Shown here: positions 52,534 to 63,728 of the stretch, in pieces
Layout: every line of letters begins with the position of its first letter
Position numbering within the stretch: position 1 is the stretch's first letter
Assembly: GCA_033398695.1 (NCBI GenBank)
Contig: CM065816.1
Span: 129,863,358-129,927,357, forward strand
Direction of reading: 5' to 3'
DNA length: 64,000 nt
Source of the DNA: Orobanche coerulescens
Taxonomy: Eukaryota; Streptophyta; Magnoliopsida; Lamiales; Orobanchaceae
Translations under genes and position numbers: made by a program
Notes under the pieces: model-generated
The model's database searches: none
Told to the model about the DNA's origin: nothing
What the model saw: the letters and a program-made list of their open reading frames with translations, nothing else

Positions 52534-53616
52534 TTAGCTTTGTGATCCTCCAGGTGTGTCGTCAGGGATGTTTAGAAAACGGAAAAGCTTTTCAAAGCAC
52601 TTCTCCGTTTCTAATTGTCGCTCGATTATTTCATTCTGATTTCTCAAAATTTCAGCCTGGGATGTTTCTAATCCCTGAACTCTTTCAAGCAAATTTTCCT
52701 CAAAAGGCGTCAACTCATGACCGGCATCCTCCTCGGCCTCATATTCCTCCTCCTCGCTACTATCCTCTTCCGGTTCCAAACGTGCCCGTTTGCTTCTCAA
52801 CTGAGTACTTCGAAAAATACTACTCCGACCGTTCAGTCGATCCCCATGTGTTAAAATATCACCCCCTGCCGAAATTTTTACTCTCTGGCTCCTGCAAATA
52901 CCGGTGATAAGGCAGGGGTATGGCATCTTCTGTCTAGTCGGGACCATGCCGGCATAGTGACAAATAGTAGTGTAAATGTGAGTACCCAAATCCATTTTTA
53001 CCCCTCGGCGGATAGCAAATAAACCTCGCAGGTGGCCAATGGAAACCGTCATCAGAGTCGAAGTCGGGTAAATACTCCCGGCTGCCCACATCCATAAATA
53101 CCAAGCATCATCCATTAAGTCCACCTGGTTGTATCGGGGTTTGATCATCCCAATACTGTCATGCAACTCGCTCACTAAAGCCCAGCGTAAAACTCTATCA
53201 TCCGGCACCTCTTCATTAGGTAAGATAGAAATGTCAACTGCGTTAGTAGAATTAACCCCCAAATACTTGTTAATGACATCCGGTGAAAAATTAATCGATT
53301 TCCCATTCACAGTAGTCTGATGATAAGTAGGCGACCCTACCTGCCCAATGGACTTGTTGAAAGAATTGTAAAAGTTTAGGGTCAAGGTCGGGTTACCATT
53401 TGGGAGATCGGAAACGAACTTTTCCCAGCCGTTGTCTATGAATTTTTGGATGAAAGGGCTAGTGATTGTGTCTCTATCCGCATCGCCAATGAAATCATCA
53501 AGATTGAACAATCTTTCCTTAATGCACTTTGTGTTTTGATTTCTTTGCGGTGGTGCCGGACCTTGAGATGACGAACCGACCTTTTCTTTTCCTTTTGTTG
53601 ATTTCTTCGATGCCAT
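52534..53616 (-). CDS. Athila third ORF, putative plant transposon protein domain
   Basis: An intact 360-codon frame. Residues 1-35 are basic and Ser/Gln-rich. About 40-235 resemble the 'putative plant transposon protein' domain found in Athila elements and their relatives, with KYLGV, VLRWALVSELHDS and YLWMWAAGSIYP blocks. Residues near 272-280 form a basic LRSKRARLEP motif that could be a nuclear signal. An acidic run (DSSEEEEYEAEED) and a predicted coiled-coil tail follow. No signal peptide or clear membrane segment is visible, so it does not look like a surface protein even though it sits where other elements place env-like genes. The function is unknown. Unlike pol, it has no stop or shift. 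Confidence 0.85.
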   Translation of the reverse strand: MASKKSTKGKEKVGSSSQGPAPPQRNQNTKCIKERLFNLDDFIGDADRDTITSPFIQKFIDNGWEKFVSDLPNGNPTLTLNFYNSFNKSIGQVGSPTYHQTTVNGKSINFSPDVINKYLGVNSTNAVDISILPNEEVPDDRVLRWALVSELHDSIGMIKPRYNQVDLMDDAWYLWMWAAGSIYPTSTLMTVSIGHLRGLFAIRRGVKMDLGTHIYTTICHYAGMVPTRQKMPYPCLITGICRSQRVKISAGGDILTHGDRLNGRSSIFRSTQLRSKRARLEPEEDSSEEEEYEAEEDAGHELTPFEENLLERVQGLETSQAEILRNQNEIIERQLETEKCFEKLFRFLNIPDDTPGGSQS

Positions 53617-54126
53617 CCCTGAAATTTAACAAAATCAACTTCTTTTCATCACACGACTATAATCATCAAGCAAAACCAATAAAAACATAAAAAAATTCAA
53701 AGATTTTCGTTGTGGCATTTCGTCGGACACCTTTAGTTCATTGTTTTTAACAAGTTTTTCTTATTCAAACTCAAATCCATAAAGCCACCACAAATCAATG
53801 AATCAAATAACCACACAAATATCAGCAATACTCACAAATGAACAAGATTTAATCAACGAATAATACGGAAATAAGAATCGAAAAACAAATATGAAGTGAA
53901 AAACTAAAAACTAAAACTCAAAAATATATAAATTGAAAGAAGGATTGAAAGAGAACCTGATGATTATGTGTTAATGTTGATAAGATAATGAATTGTATTG
54001 AGGAATTTGAGTTTTTAGAAAGTAGGGATTGATAAAGGGAAAAAAAATCGCACTGCCGGCCGCTTGGTGTCTCGTCTGTTTTGTGAATGTGTTGCAAAGT
54101 CCGTTTTTTTTAATACAGACGAGTAG

Positions 54127-54354
54127 TTACGGCCGTAACATATCCAAGTTACAGCCGTAAGATGCATTCGTTTTTCTAACAGGTTCTTTAGTTACGGCCG
54201 TATCTTTCCAGACTTACGGCCGTATGATGCTTTCGTTTTTTTTTTGGAACGTGTTTTAAGATACGGCCGTAACATGTAGGAGTTACGGCCGTATAAACCA
54301 TTCGTTAAAATCATGATAATACTTACGGCCGTATTATTTTGGATACGGCCGTAT
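54127..54354. repeat. Four pairs of TTACGGCCGTAA-type palindromes upstream of the third ORF
   Basis: Starts: 54127 and 54149, 54192 and 54214, 54261 and 54283, 54323 and 54343. Three pairs are spaced 22 bp and the last 20 bp. The pairs repeat every 62-69 bp with GATGC(A/T)TTCGTTTTT between them. The array lies between the end of pol and the start of the third ORF in the element's sense. Confidence 0.93.
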
Positions 54355-54570
54355 ATATATAATTTTTTTTTTTTTTTTTAGAAAATTATAATTATTATAT
54401 GTGTGAGAATAATGAAAGAAAGACTCCCTGGATTTTATGAATGATCTGATCCTTGCTCTTGTTGTTGAATCCTTCCGAGTTACCCCCAAACTTATTTGCG
54501 AAATAATAGAGATTGGGTTACCTCCCAATATGCGCTTTGTTTAACGTCCTTAGCTTGACTTCTCGTCAGA

Positions 54571-55767
54571 TTAATTAGGTATTTCCAGCATTATGATTGA
54601 CTTTGCTGTCGAGAATTCTCCTCCCAGATATGGCTTTAACCGTTGGCCGTTTACTTTGAAACTCCCGTCGGTTGTATTATAAATCTCCACAGCTCCATGA
54701 GAAAACACCTCTTTGATCGTGTAAGGGCCCGTCCATCGTGATCGCAGCTTACCCGGAAACAGACGTAGTCGTGCATTAAAAAGCAGAACTTGGTCTCCTG
54801 TTTTAAAATCTCTTCTTAGAATTCTGTTGTCATGCCATCTTTTTGTTTTTTCTTTGTAGATTTTGGCATTTTCATATGAGTCGAGTCGGATTTCATCCAA
54901 CTCATTTAACTGCAGCAACCTTTTCTTTCCAGCCAACTATTCGTCAAAGTTTAATTTTTTTATAGCCCAAAAGGCTCGATGTTCAAGTTCTACTGGCAGG
55001 TGACAGGCTTTTCCAAAAACCAGACGAAATGGAGACATGCCTATCGGTGTCTTATAAGCTGTTCTGTAAGCCCAGAGCGCATCATCCAGCTTTTTCGACC
55101 AATCTTTCCGAGATGAGTCGACTGTCATCTCAAATATACGTTTCAGTTCACGATTGGAAACCTCGACTTGTCCACTGGTTTGTGGGTGATAAGAGGTAGC
55201 GACACGGTGTTTTACTCCGAATTTGGTCAATAGAGCCTTAACCTGGTGATTGCAGAAATGAGATCCGCCATCACTGATAATAACTCTCGGAGTTCCGAAG
55301 CGAGTGAATATATTTTTCTTTAGAAAATTTACCACGACCTTAGCTTCATTTGTCGGTAATGCAACAGCCTCCACCCATTTAGATACGTAGTCCACAGCTA
55401 CAAGGATGTATTCATTAGAGAACGATGATGGAAAGGGTCCCATGAAATCAATTCCCCAAACGTCGAAGATTTCAACTTCAAGGATGAAATTCATTGGCAT
55501 TTCATTTCTTTTTGACATGTTTCCATGTCTTTGGCACCGGTCACACTTCGAGACAAGTGTATGTGCATCTTTGAACAGAGTGGGCCAATATAATCCTGCT
55601 TCAAGAATTTTTGCTGCTGTTTTTGAACCCCCAAAATGTTCTCCATAGTGAGAGGAATGACATCTTTCTAATATCTTCTCCATTTCTTCTTCCGGTATGC
55701 ATCTCCGAATGATTTGATCAGGTCCTCGTCTGAACAATAGAGGATCTTCCCAGTAATAGTATTTCAA
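54571..55767 (-). pseudogene. Athila integrase, one in-frame stop
   Basis: Zinc-binding part with [14 protein letters not shown] and CDRCQRHG, core with [22 protein letters not shown] and [18 protein letters not shown] (D, D, E regions), then [20 protein letters not shown] and the C-terminal domain GDQVLLFNARLRLFPGKLRS. One TAG at 54937-54939 splits the core from the C-terminal part in the same frame. Otherwise it is well preserved. Confidence 0.92.
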
Positions 55768-55877
55768 CTCGGAGAAGAATTTTTTCTTTTGATGATGGGA
55801 AAAATTTGGGTGAATTATTCCACTAACAAGGAAATTAACGATGTCAGCATACCATGGTGCATTTTGTTTTCTGGATA

Positions 55878-56280
55878 TTAGAGATTTGGAAGCAGGTTGT
55901 TCATCCTAAATACTTCATTTATTTCCTTCTCTTGAGCATTGTTTCGGTCGAGTCTAGAGAGATGATCCGCCACTTGGTTTTCTCGTTCCCTTCGTCTCTC
56001 GATTTCTATGTCGAATTCTTGCATAAGTAGAACCCATCGGATTAGCCTTGACTTTGCATCTTGCTTTGTCATTAAATATTTCAAAGTGAATGATCGGTGT
56101 AGACTATGACCTTTGATCCCAATAAGTAGGATCGAAATTTGTCAAAGGCATAAACCACTGCAAGCATCTCTTTTTCGGTTGTTGTGTAGTTCATTTCGAG
56201 ATCATTCATAGTCCGCTAGCATAATGGATCACTTGCATAATTTTGTCCTTCTTCGGCCCAAGATGGCCCCTACGGCATAA
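55878..56280 (-). pseudogene. Athila RNase H, frame-broken
   Basis: Between RT and integrase the frames change several times. CDASDYAVGAILG-like, YTTTEKEMLAVVYA-like and VYTDH-like pieces occur in different phases, followed by KYLMTKQDAKSRLIRWVLLM and EFDIEI. These are the RNase H active-site regions of gypsy elements. The enzyme cannot be made as one chain. Confidence 0.8.
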
Positions 56281-57927
56281 TCACTTGCATCGCACATTAA
56301 AATGAAAGGAATAGTCCAACTGGAGAAATGATGATTGAGCCGATGTAAGCTTATCCTTCAAAGTTGCAAAGGCCACGTGGCATTCATTTGTGAAAAGGAA
56401 TGGTGTATCTTTCTCAAGCAAAGAACAGAGAGGTTTTGCTATTTTTGAGAAATCTTTTATAAACCTCCGATAGAATCCTGCATGTCCGAGAAAACTCCTT
56501 ACTCCTTTCACCGAAATTGGTGGAGGAAGTTTTGCAATCACTTGGATCATTGCCTTATCGACTTCAATTCCATGTTGTGAGATTCTATGGCCAAGTACGA
56601 TTCCTTCCTGGACCATGAAGTGACATTTCTCCCAATTGAGAACTAGATTTGTGTCTTCACATCTTTCCAAGACCATGCCTAAGTGATTTAGGCATTTATC
56701 AAATGAATCTCCGAAAACCGAGAAATCGTCCATGAAAACTTCAATGAATTTTTCAACCATGTCTGAGAATATTGACATCATGCATCTTTGAAATGTGGCT
56801 GGAGCATTGCACAATCCGAATGTGATTCTTCTATAGGTAAATGTTCCATAAGGACATGTGAATGTTGTTTTCTCTTGGTCTTCTGGGGCTATTACGATTT
56901 GGTTGTACCCTGAATAGCCGTCGAGAAAACAGTAGTAAGAATGTCCCGCCAATCTATCTAGCATCTGATCAATAAATGGGAGTGGAAAATGATCTTTTCT
57001 TGCCGTCTTGTTTAGTTTTCTGTAATCAATGCACATTCTCCATCCTGTGATCGGTCGTGTTGGTATAAGTTCATTGTGCTCATTCTCTATGATCGTGATT
57101 CCACTCTTTTTGGACACCATATGTACAGGGCTCACCCATGGACTATCTGAGATTGGATAAATGATTCCTGCGTCAAGTAATTTAAGAATCTCTGCCTTCA
57201 CAATTTCCTTCATGTTTGGATTCAAACGTCGTTGATGCTCAATTGAAGGTTTGCAGTCATCTTCCATCAAAATTTTGTGAGTGCATATAGAGGGGCTTAT
57301 TCCTCTAATGTCTGCAATAGTCCATCCAATTGCTCTTTTGTGATTCCTCAATACCCTTAGTAATTTCCCTTCTTCAAGTTTGGTCAATATGTTAGATATG
57401 ATGACCGGAAGTGTTGAGGAAACGCCCAAGTAAGCATATCTCAAATGTGTGGGTAGAGGTTTGAGATTAAGTATTGGAGCTTCTTGTAAAGAAGGGAGGG
57501 GTTTAGCGGACCTTGTCCCCAATTCTTCAAAATGTGAATGCTTTCTTAAGGTTGGTAGTGCTTCTAGATAGTTAACTGTTTCGGCCAAGTGATATTCTTC
57601 TTCCATGCTGGTTAGAGAATTTGCTATACATGTCTCAAGAGGATCTTTAGATAGAATTTTCTCTAAAGACTTGTTCACCATGACTTCAATTGTGTCTATT
57701 TTTAGACAATACTCATCAGTGGAGGGTTGATTCAAAGTTTTTAAGACATCGAAGATGACATGTTCGTCTTCCACTCTGAGAATTAGCTTTCCTTCATAGA
57801 CGTCAATAAGAGCACGTCCGGTTGCGAGAAATGGTCGTCCCAAAATAATGGGAATATCCTGATCTTCTTCCATGTCGAGGATGATAAAATCTGCTGGAAA
57901 TATGAATTTATCAACTTTGACGAGCAC
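56281..57927 (-). pseudogene. Athila reverse transcriptase
   Basis: A 548-codon frame. Blocks include IGWTIADIRGISPSICTHKI, GIIYPISDSPWVSPVHMV, WRMCIDYRKLNK, DHFPLPFIDQMLDRLAGH, DGYSGYNQI, FGLCNAPATFQRCM, the active-site FMDDFSVFGD at about 427-436, HRISQHGIEVDKA and the SFLGHAGFYRRFIKDFS linker. It ends at a frameshift inside RNase H. The upstream protease lies in the same frame but behind a stop. Confidence 0.93.
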
Positions 57928-58580
57928 ATCTTCAACTATCCCACGTGGATATTTGATTGACCGATCGGCTAATTATAGTGAAACTGTTGTTGCTTTTGCT
58001 TCTCCCAAGTTCAATTTGTTGAAAATTGACAGGGGCATCAAGTTGATACTTGCCCCTAAATCACAAAGAGCTTTGCCAAAATTCACTTCACCAATTGTAC
58101 ACGGGATTGTGAAAGTTCCCGGATCTTTTAGTTTGGGTGGCAACTTCTTTTGTAGTATTGCGCTGCATTCCTCTGTTAGCATAACAGTTTCGTATTCTTC
58201 AAGCCTTCGTTTGTTGGAAAGAATATCTTTCATGAATTTGGCATAGCTTGGCATTTGTGCTAGAGCATCGGCAAAAGGAATGTTGATGCGTAGCTTTTTG
58301 AAAATTTCCAAGAATTTCCCGAATTGAGCATCGAGCTTGTGATTCTTCAACCGTTGAGGAAATGGGATAGGTGGAACATAAGATTTTGTAGCAATTGGAC
58401 CTTTTTGAGATGAAGGTCCTGTATCAGATTCTTTTTCTGATTCTTGATTTTGTTTATTTTTTTGTTTTTCCAGATGATTTTCCATAGAAATTTCGGACAG
58501 CTGCACTCCACTTCTTGTTGTGATAGCTTGTACATTTTCCCTTGGATTTACCTCGGTATTGCTAGGTAACATGCCATGAG
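57928..58580 (-). pseudogene. Athila gag-pol joint and aspartic protease
   Basis: The frame starts with NPRENVQAITTRSGVQL (the usual gag-pol hinge), then a Lys/Glu-rich linker, and a protease with GKALCDLGASINLMPLSIF, where DLGAS is the active-site region. A TAA near 57973 ends the frame just before the RT frame. Gag lies in another phase, so a frameshift near 58580 separates them, whereas intact relatives have one continuous frame. Confidence 0.88.
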
Positions 58581-59963
58581 ATCTTTCTGAAAGTATTTTG
58601 CCATTTGGCCAACTTGTGTCTCCAGATTTTTAATTGAAACATCATTGCGTTGTTGATACTTCAGTTGTTGTTCAGCTAGCTTTGTGATTGCTTCTTCCCA
58701 TCCGGGCTTCTTTTCTTGATGCGTTGGATTCAACACATTGTTGTTGTTTGCATAAGAAAAATTTGGATGATTTTTGTACCCTGGATTGTATGTTGGCCCG
58801 TAAGGATTGTATGCTTGCCTTTGGAAATTCTGAGCATACGCCACTTGTTCTGGTGGTGGTGTTGACTGCTCCTGTTGCACTAAGGGACATATAGTGATGT
58901 TGTGAGTTGCTCCACAAATTTCACATGAAAAAGATGAAATTTGTGGAGTTTGCACCGTCTTCACAGATTGAGGAGTTGAAAAAGACATTTCCTCGACTTT
59001 TTTTGATAGAGCTTCAATTTTTGCCAACATAAGTGAATAAGAATCCACTTCAAAAACACCATTTGGTTTCTTTTGGATATTTCTGTCTGGCCATCTTGCA
59101 CTTTGTTCACTTATAACCTCAAAAAGATTATAAGCCTCTTTCATAGTTTTGTTGCCCAGTGAGCCATTTGATGATGAATCGACATTGGCTCGGCATGAAG
59201 GTAAAATTCCAAAATAGAAGTAATTGACTTGTGCTCCCAAATTGAAACCATGGTTAGGACATTTTCGTAGCATATCTTTGTATCTCTCCCATGCTTCGTG
59301 GAATGATTCTGAATCTTGTTGACGAAATGTAGAGATTTCGTATTTGAGTTTTGCCACTTTTATTGGTGGAAAGTATTTAGTGGTGAATTTTTGGACAAAT
59401 TCGGGCCAATTTGTTATGCTTCGTGGTGGCAAAGTATCTAGACACTCTCTTGCTATGTCCTTCAAAGTGTGCACGAAAAGTCTCATTTTGATCGCCTCGT
59501 CATTTACATTTGGATATTTGAAATTTCCACATATTTCCACAAAACGGTTAATATGGAGATATGGATTTTCATCGGTTCTTCCATAGAATGAGTTGTTGGA
59601 GAAGAGATTGATGACATCTGGGCGAATTTGAAAATTGTCCACTCCAAATGGTGGATAGATTACACTTGATTGAACGCTCAAAGATGGGGGGTTCATGAAT
59701 TCCCCAAAGAGCATGTTGTCTTCATCTATTTCCGGCACAATAGGATATTGTTGATGTTGAATGTTTTGAACATTAGGTATTCCCCCCACCGGAGGAATTC
59801 TTTCGTTATAATTTCCTTGGGGGAGATGTGGATTTAGTTCGTCTGCCATTGATGGTAAAGAAATAATGTTTTTCTTTTGTTCTCTTCGCCTTCTTCTGAA
59901 TGTGGCTTCGATCTCGGGATCTAGTGAAACTAATTCGCGATTGTAAGTCCTTCGCATAGACAA
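58548..59963 (-). pseudogene. Athila gag, 471 codons
   Basis: Retrotransposon gag domain at about residues 160-260 (MRLFVHTLKDIARECLDTLP, NWPEFVQKFTTKYFPP, ESFHEAWERYKDMLRKCPNHG). A single CxxC-H-C cluster CEICGATHNITIC follows, then an Asn/Tyr/Pro-rich stretch and a C-terminal coiled coil QVGQMAKYFQ. The start MSMRRTYNRELVSLDP is typical. The frame itself is open, but it shifts out of phase with pol at its end. Confidence 0.9.
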
Positions 59964-60038
59964 AAGGATCTACAACAAAGAAAAAGTTGTATTTATAACA
60001 ATAGTTAATAATGTAATTTTTCAAATATAACTTATACT

Positions 60039-60056
60039 TCCCCGGCAACGGCGCCA
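60039..60056 (-). other. Primer-binding site of the Athila element (Asp tRNA)
   Basis: The minus strand reads TGGCGCCGTTGCCGGGGA, the standard Athila/Tat primer site complementary to the 3' end of Asp tRNA, a few bases inside the 5' LTR. Confidence 0.95.
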
Positions 60057-60062
60057 AAAACT

Positions 60063-61647
60063 TGACACGTTTTTAGTGTAACTATCGCAAGTGCACGATA
60101 TCGTATCAAGTAGTAAAGTGGACTTTTTGAGTCCGGTTTATCGATCCCACAAGGAAGTTTGGTTATAATTTGAATTATACACTATTAGTCTATTTTTATA
60201 GATTCTAAGATTAGTGAAACACACAATTTAAAAGTTTGGTTTAATAGTTGCAAAGTAAATGTAATAATAATTCTAATATTTTAAGGAAATAAAAAGATTG
60301 CAATATTAATAGATTGATTAATGATAAAATGAAATAGTTGGGATTACAAACTTAGTTCGTCATTAGTTATAGAAGATGTATAGGAGATCATAAGATGAAT
60401 TTACTTATTATGTTGTGTAGATTCGATTTTCCTTAAAAAGACGATTTCTCTTTCGAACTATAAAACGCCCCTTACATATTGAATCAATCCACTATATTTC
60501 TATGTTGATTGGCTTCAATACATAGCATTAAGATTTATGAAAATATCTCAAAGAATCATCTAAGGACTAGGGGTATATTTCTATCCCCTAGAACAACTTA
60601 GAGTGAAGATCATTTGATCTAATCAAACATATTTTCTTTCGAAACATATGAAGACCATAAATATCGTCATTTATTGGCCAAGTAAATAAAGATTGTTAAA
60701 ACAATGAAAATCACACACAATAATAAGTAATTCACAATAGATCTTTTATACAAACATAAACAACATAACTAACCTTGTTTATAATCCCAACTAAAGGTTA
60801 CTTAGCCCATGAAGGGTTTATTACACATGTTACAAGCTTTGGTGGTCATTTTTAGTTGAATCAAGAGAAAAAATTGATCCTAACTCCCTTAGTAGATAAA
60901 GGAGATAGAAGCAATAAACTCTCTGAACAACATATGCTATACCACACTTACAAAGATCACTCAAGAACACAAGTGTGTTCTTCACACAAAAAGAAAAGTT
61001 TACAAAAAATGGAAAATTATATGATGAATGGTGAATGATGAAGGATCTAAGGGGTCTATTTATACACCTAAAGTCATCTAATAGCTCCAAAACTCCAGCA
61101 TTATTATATTAGATCGGATCAATGCCAGCCATCCCCTCAATAATACACAAAAAGTATAAAAAATTAGACAAATCATAGCAATCTGTCAAGAGTTACGGCC
61201 GTAACATTCAGGAGTTACGGCCGTAACAAGGATGACTTACGGCCATAACTCCTGAATGTTACAGCCGTAACCTGGCTTCGTAAATTTGCTCACTGGATGC
61301 TTTGAAAGTTACGTTTTCAGCCCAGAATTTCTCAGACTTTGCGTTTTTGCCCCAGATCTTCTTCGGATGATAACTTTTGATATATAACTCTGATTTTGAA
61401 TCCGGAAAGACTGCCGAATTCGTCTCGAAAAGCCCTACAACATGAATATATCAAAATTCAATAAAGAGAATATTTATTAAACATGTTGTTTCTTGAGTAA
61501 TTCAGTTATTTAATCCAATCATCATCCGATAAAAATAAAATTATTAAAACTAATAAATTAAAAGCAAAAAACGAGTAGACTAGCTTAATTATGGGTGAAT
61601 TTTATCGATACAAACCATGGATAACTGTACAAAACTGACACTTATCA
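60063..61647 (-). mobile_element. Athila 5' LTR, complete, with empty site for the nested element
   Basis: 1585 bp. TATA box in minus sense at 61057-61064. The sequence TTTATGAAAATATCTCAAAG near 60534-60553 is the uninterrupted form of the site where the other LTR carries the 9.6-kb insertion. Confidence 0.95.
61193..61270. repeat. Four 22-bp-phased palindromes in the Athila 5' LTR
   Basis: Starts at 61193, 61215, 61237 and 61259, exactly 22 bp apart. Two are perfect TTACGGCCGTAA; the third reads TTACGGCCATAA and the fourth TTACAGCCGTAA. The first spacer CATTCAGGAG is the reverse complement of the third spacer CTCCTGAATG, so the whole array is itself a near-palindrome. Confidence 0.95.
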
Positions 61648-61652
61648 AGTCA

Positions 61653-63687
61653 TCGTTAAAACAAAACATACTTTGACGTGAAAATAAAATAAATCGAACA
61701 ATTGTTCATAAAGCGTAGCTTGAGGAAAATAATAGTAAATAAATAAATAACTATTCATGAAGCTTGATCATCCCACACTCAAGCGCATGCCACATCGAGC
61801 TCCTCAACCTAAAAGGGTTAAATAGTGGGGTGAGCTTCCAACTCGCTCAGTGCGAAGAGTACGCAATATGCCTAAGTTAATTTCTAAATAAATTAGCAAG
61901 TATAAACAACATGATTGATAAATTCTGAAGCCCGTCGGCTAGCCCGAAGGCTTTATGCACATTTAAGTGCTTCTGACTGATTTGCACATTTAAGTGGTTC
62001 TGACTGATTTCACGTGCACATACAAGACAATATATAAAGCAATTAAAATAAACAAAAGCGTAATAAATCCCCACACCTGGATAAATGCAGAACTTGAACT
62101 TGAATGTGATGAGATGCTTGACTCGACAATTCCAGGCCCGTAAATTCTTGTTATTATCTACAATTAATAATAATGATAATCACTATTATTATAATTTATA
62201 AATATATAATAACTGGGAAAAAATACGAGGCATATATTAAAATTGAATTATTAATATTAATGAATACAATCAATATTTTAATGGCTTGCGCCAAAATAGG
62301 GCTGAAATTAATTACTGAAAAGCTGACTGGAGTAAAACTGAAAGAACGAAACATCTGAGGACTGAAATTGAATAAATTGAAGAGTTGATTTGGGTTCAAA
62401 TTGAAAGGTCTGGAACTATGGGGGCTTAAAACAAATTTGACCAAAAGTCAGTAATATAAAAATCCACTTTCTCACTAAAGTCGGCCAACATAATTCTCAC
62501 CTCACCTCTCGTCTCTCTCGATTATTTGCTAAACACACACACAAAGTCACACACAGACACAGGACACACACACACAAATACATACATACACACACACACA
62601 CAGAGAGAGAGACACTCGAATTCACACACACCACACCAATTCGATGGGAAAGGCAGAGGCCTCGGCGGTGGCGTGGTGTGCAGCTGCAGGGTGGAGATAC
62701 AGGTAGCGGCAGCATGTTCTGGAAGGTCGTTCGGGTTCGGTTTGGTTGAATAGGGAAATCTGGATTTGATTCTAGGTATTAAATTTTTGAATTATGAATG
62801 AGATTTGGGGTGCAGAGTTCGGGCTCGAAGAATTGGGAACCTGGGTTTGTGTTTTGGTTATGGAATCTGGGCTCAGATGTTGATTCCTAGTGCACTGATA
62901 GATTTATATATACTCTTTTTATAATTGTAATTTGCAGAATAATAATAAAGGGGAGTTTACAGAACTTAAATTTTGCTTGAATGAGGTCAGACAAACAAAA
63001 TATGATAAACCTCAAAGCTTACCTATGGCTGCAAGATGATGATGATGATGATGATTGGAGGTCGATGAACAAGATGGATGAGAGTTGTGAATATGTATAT
63101 TAGGCGTGAGTAGGGGAAAACAGAACTTGCTTTGGCGGACGACCGCAGGAAGAAAGGAAAAAAATGTCTGTGTATTTTGTATTTTAGGGTTGGCTGCAGT
63201 ATAAACTACAGTATTTATACCGTAGACATTAGGTTTAGCGTATAATTTATGGGATAGGAAAAATGGCTTGGGCCAACTCATCAATTGGACTTAAAATAAA
63301 ATAGTTCAAATCATTATTAATTGGACCACAGTGAAAATGAATAATAATCGGGCTAAACTAAATAATAATAATAATATTAATAATATTAATAGTAATAATA
63401 ATAATAAATAATATTATTATTTACCTTGTAAAATCTTTAGGGTAATGATTAATATCGCTTAAAATTTGACTCGGGCCTAGAAATGACGAGATGAAACGAC
63501 GAATTAAAATGACAAATGAAATGAAATGAATCACATGACTTATCATGAATAATAATGGCATAAATGAATTTGCATGATCATGAAATAAAATGAATTAAAC
63601 GATAAATTATTCGGGCACTAATTTAATAAAATTGATCATGTTTTCTATAATTCACAATAAATATATATGCGAAATCGGGGCGTTACA
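61653..63687 (-). mobile_element. Larger part of the Tekay 3' LTR
   Basis: It has a minus-strand TATA box GTATAAATAC at 63211-63220. A (CA)n-rich block (62530-62630) precedes a short GC-rich block (62650-62720). Two 25-bp units with GCACATTTAAGTG and TTCTGACTGATT occur at 61956-62010. No gene is supported: the frames over the CA block are simple-sequence translations. Confidence 0.85.
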
Positions 63688-63705
63688 ACCTACCCCCCTT
63701 TAACA
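63688..63705 (-). other. Polypurine tract of the Tekay element
   Basis: On the minus strand TTAAAGGGGGGTAGGT lies directly before the LTR start TGTAACGCCCCG, preceded by a GAGAACGAAC phrase. Confidence 0.8.
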
Positions 63706-63728
63706 AATGTTCGTTCTCGAAAATTATG

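Larger units (their letters stand above)
40036..61647 (-). mobile_element. Athila-type gypsy element, minus strand, with nested insertion
   Basis: LTRs are 60063-61647 (5', 1585 bp) and 40036-40516 plus 50138-51219 (3', 1563 bp). The target duplication AGTCA is exact (40031-40035, 61648-61652). LTRs in sense start TGATAAGTGTCAG and end ACGTGTCA. It has an Asp-tRNA primer site, gag, pol and a third ORF in Athila order. By eye the LTRs differ by little over 1% plus one 22-bp unit, which implies moderate age. Net size without the insert is about 12 kb. Pol is broken by stops and shifts. Confidence 0.96.

Noticed and set aside
52534..53616. Envelope-type gene of a plant retrovirus
   Set aside because: The position fits, but there is no signal peptide or convincing membrane anchor. 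The sequence resembles the plant transposon protein domain instead.
62497..62753. ORFs with Thr/His or Cys/Val repeats
   Set aside because: They are translations of the (CA)n-rich block inside the Tekay LTR.
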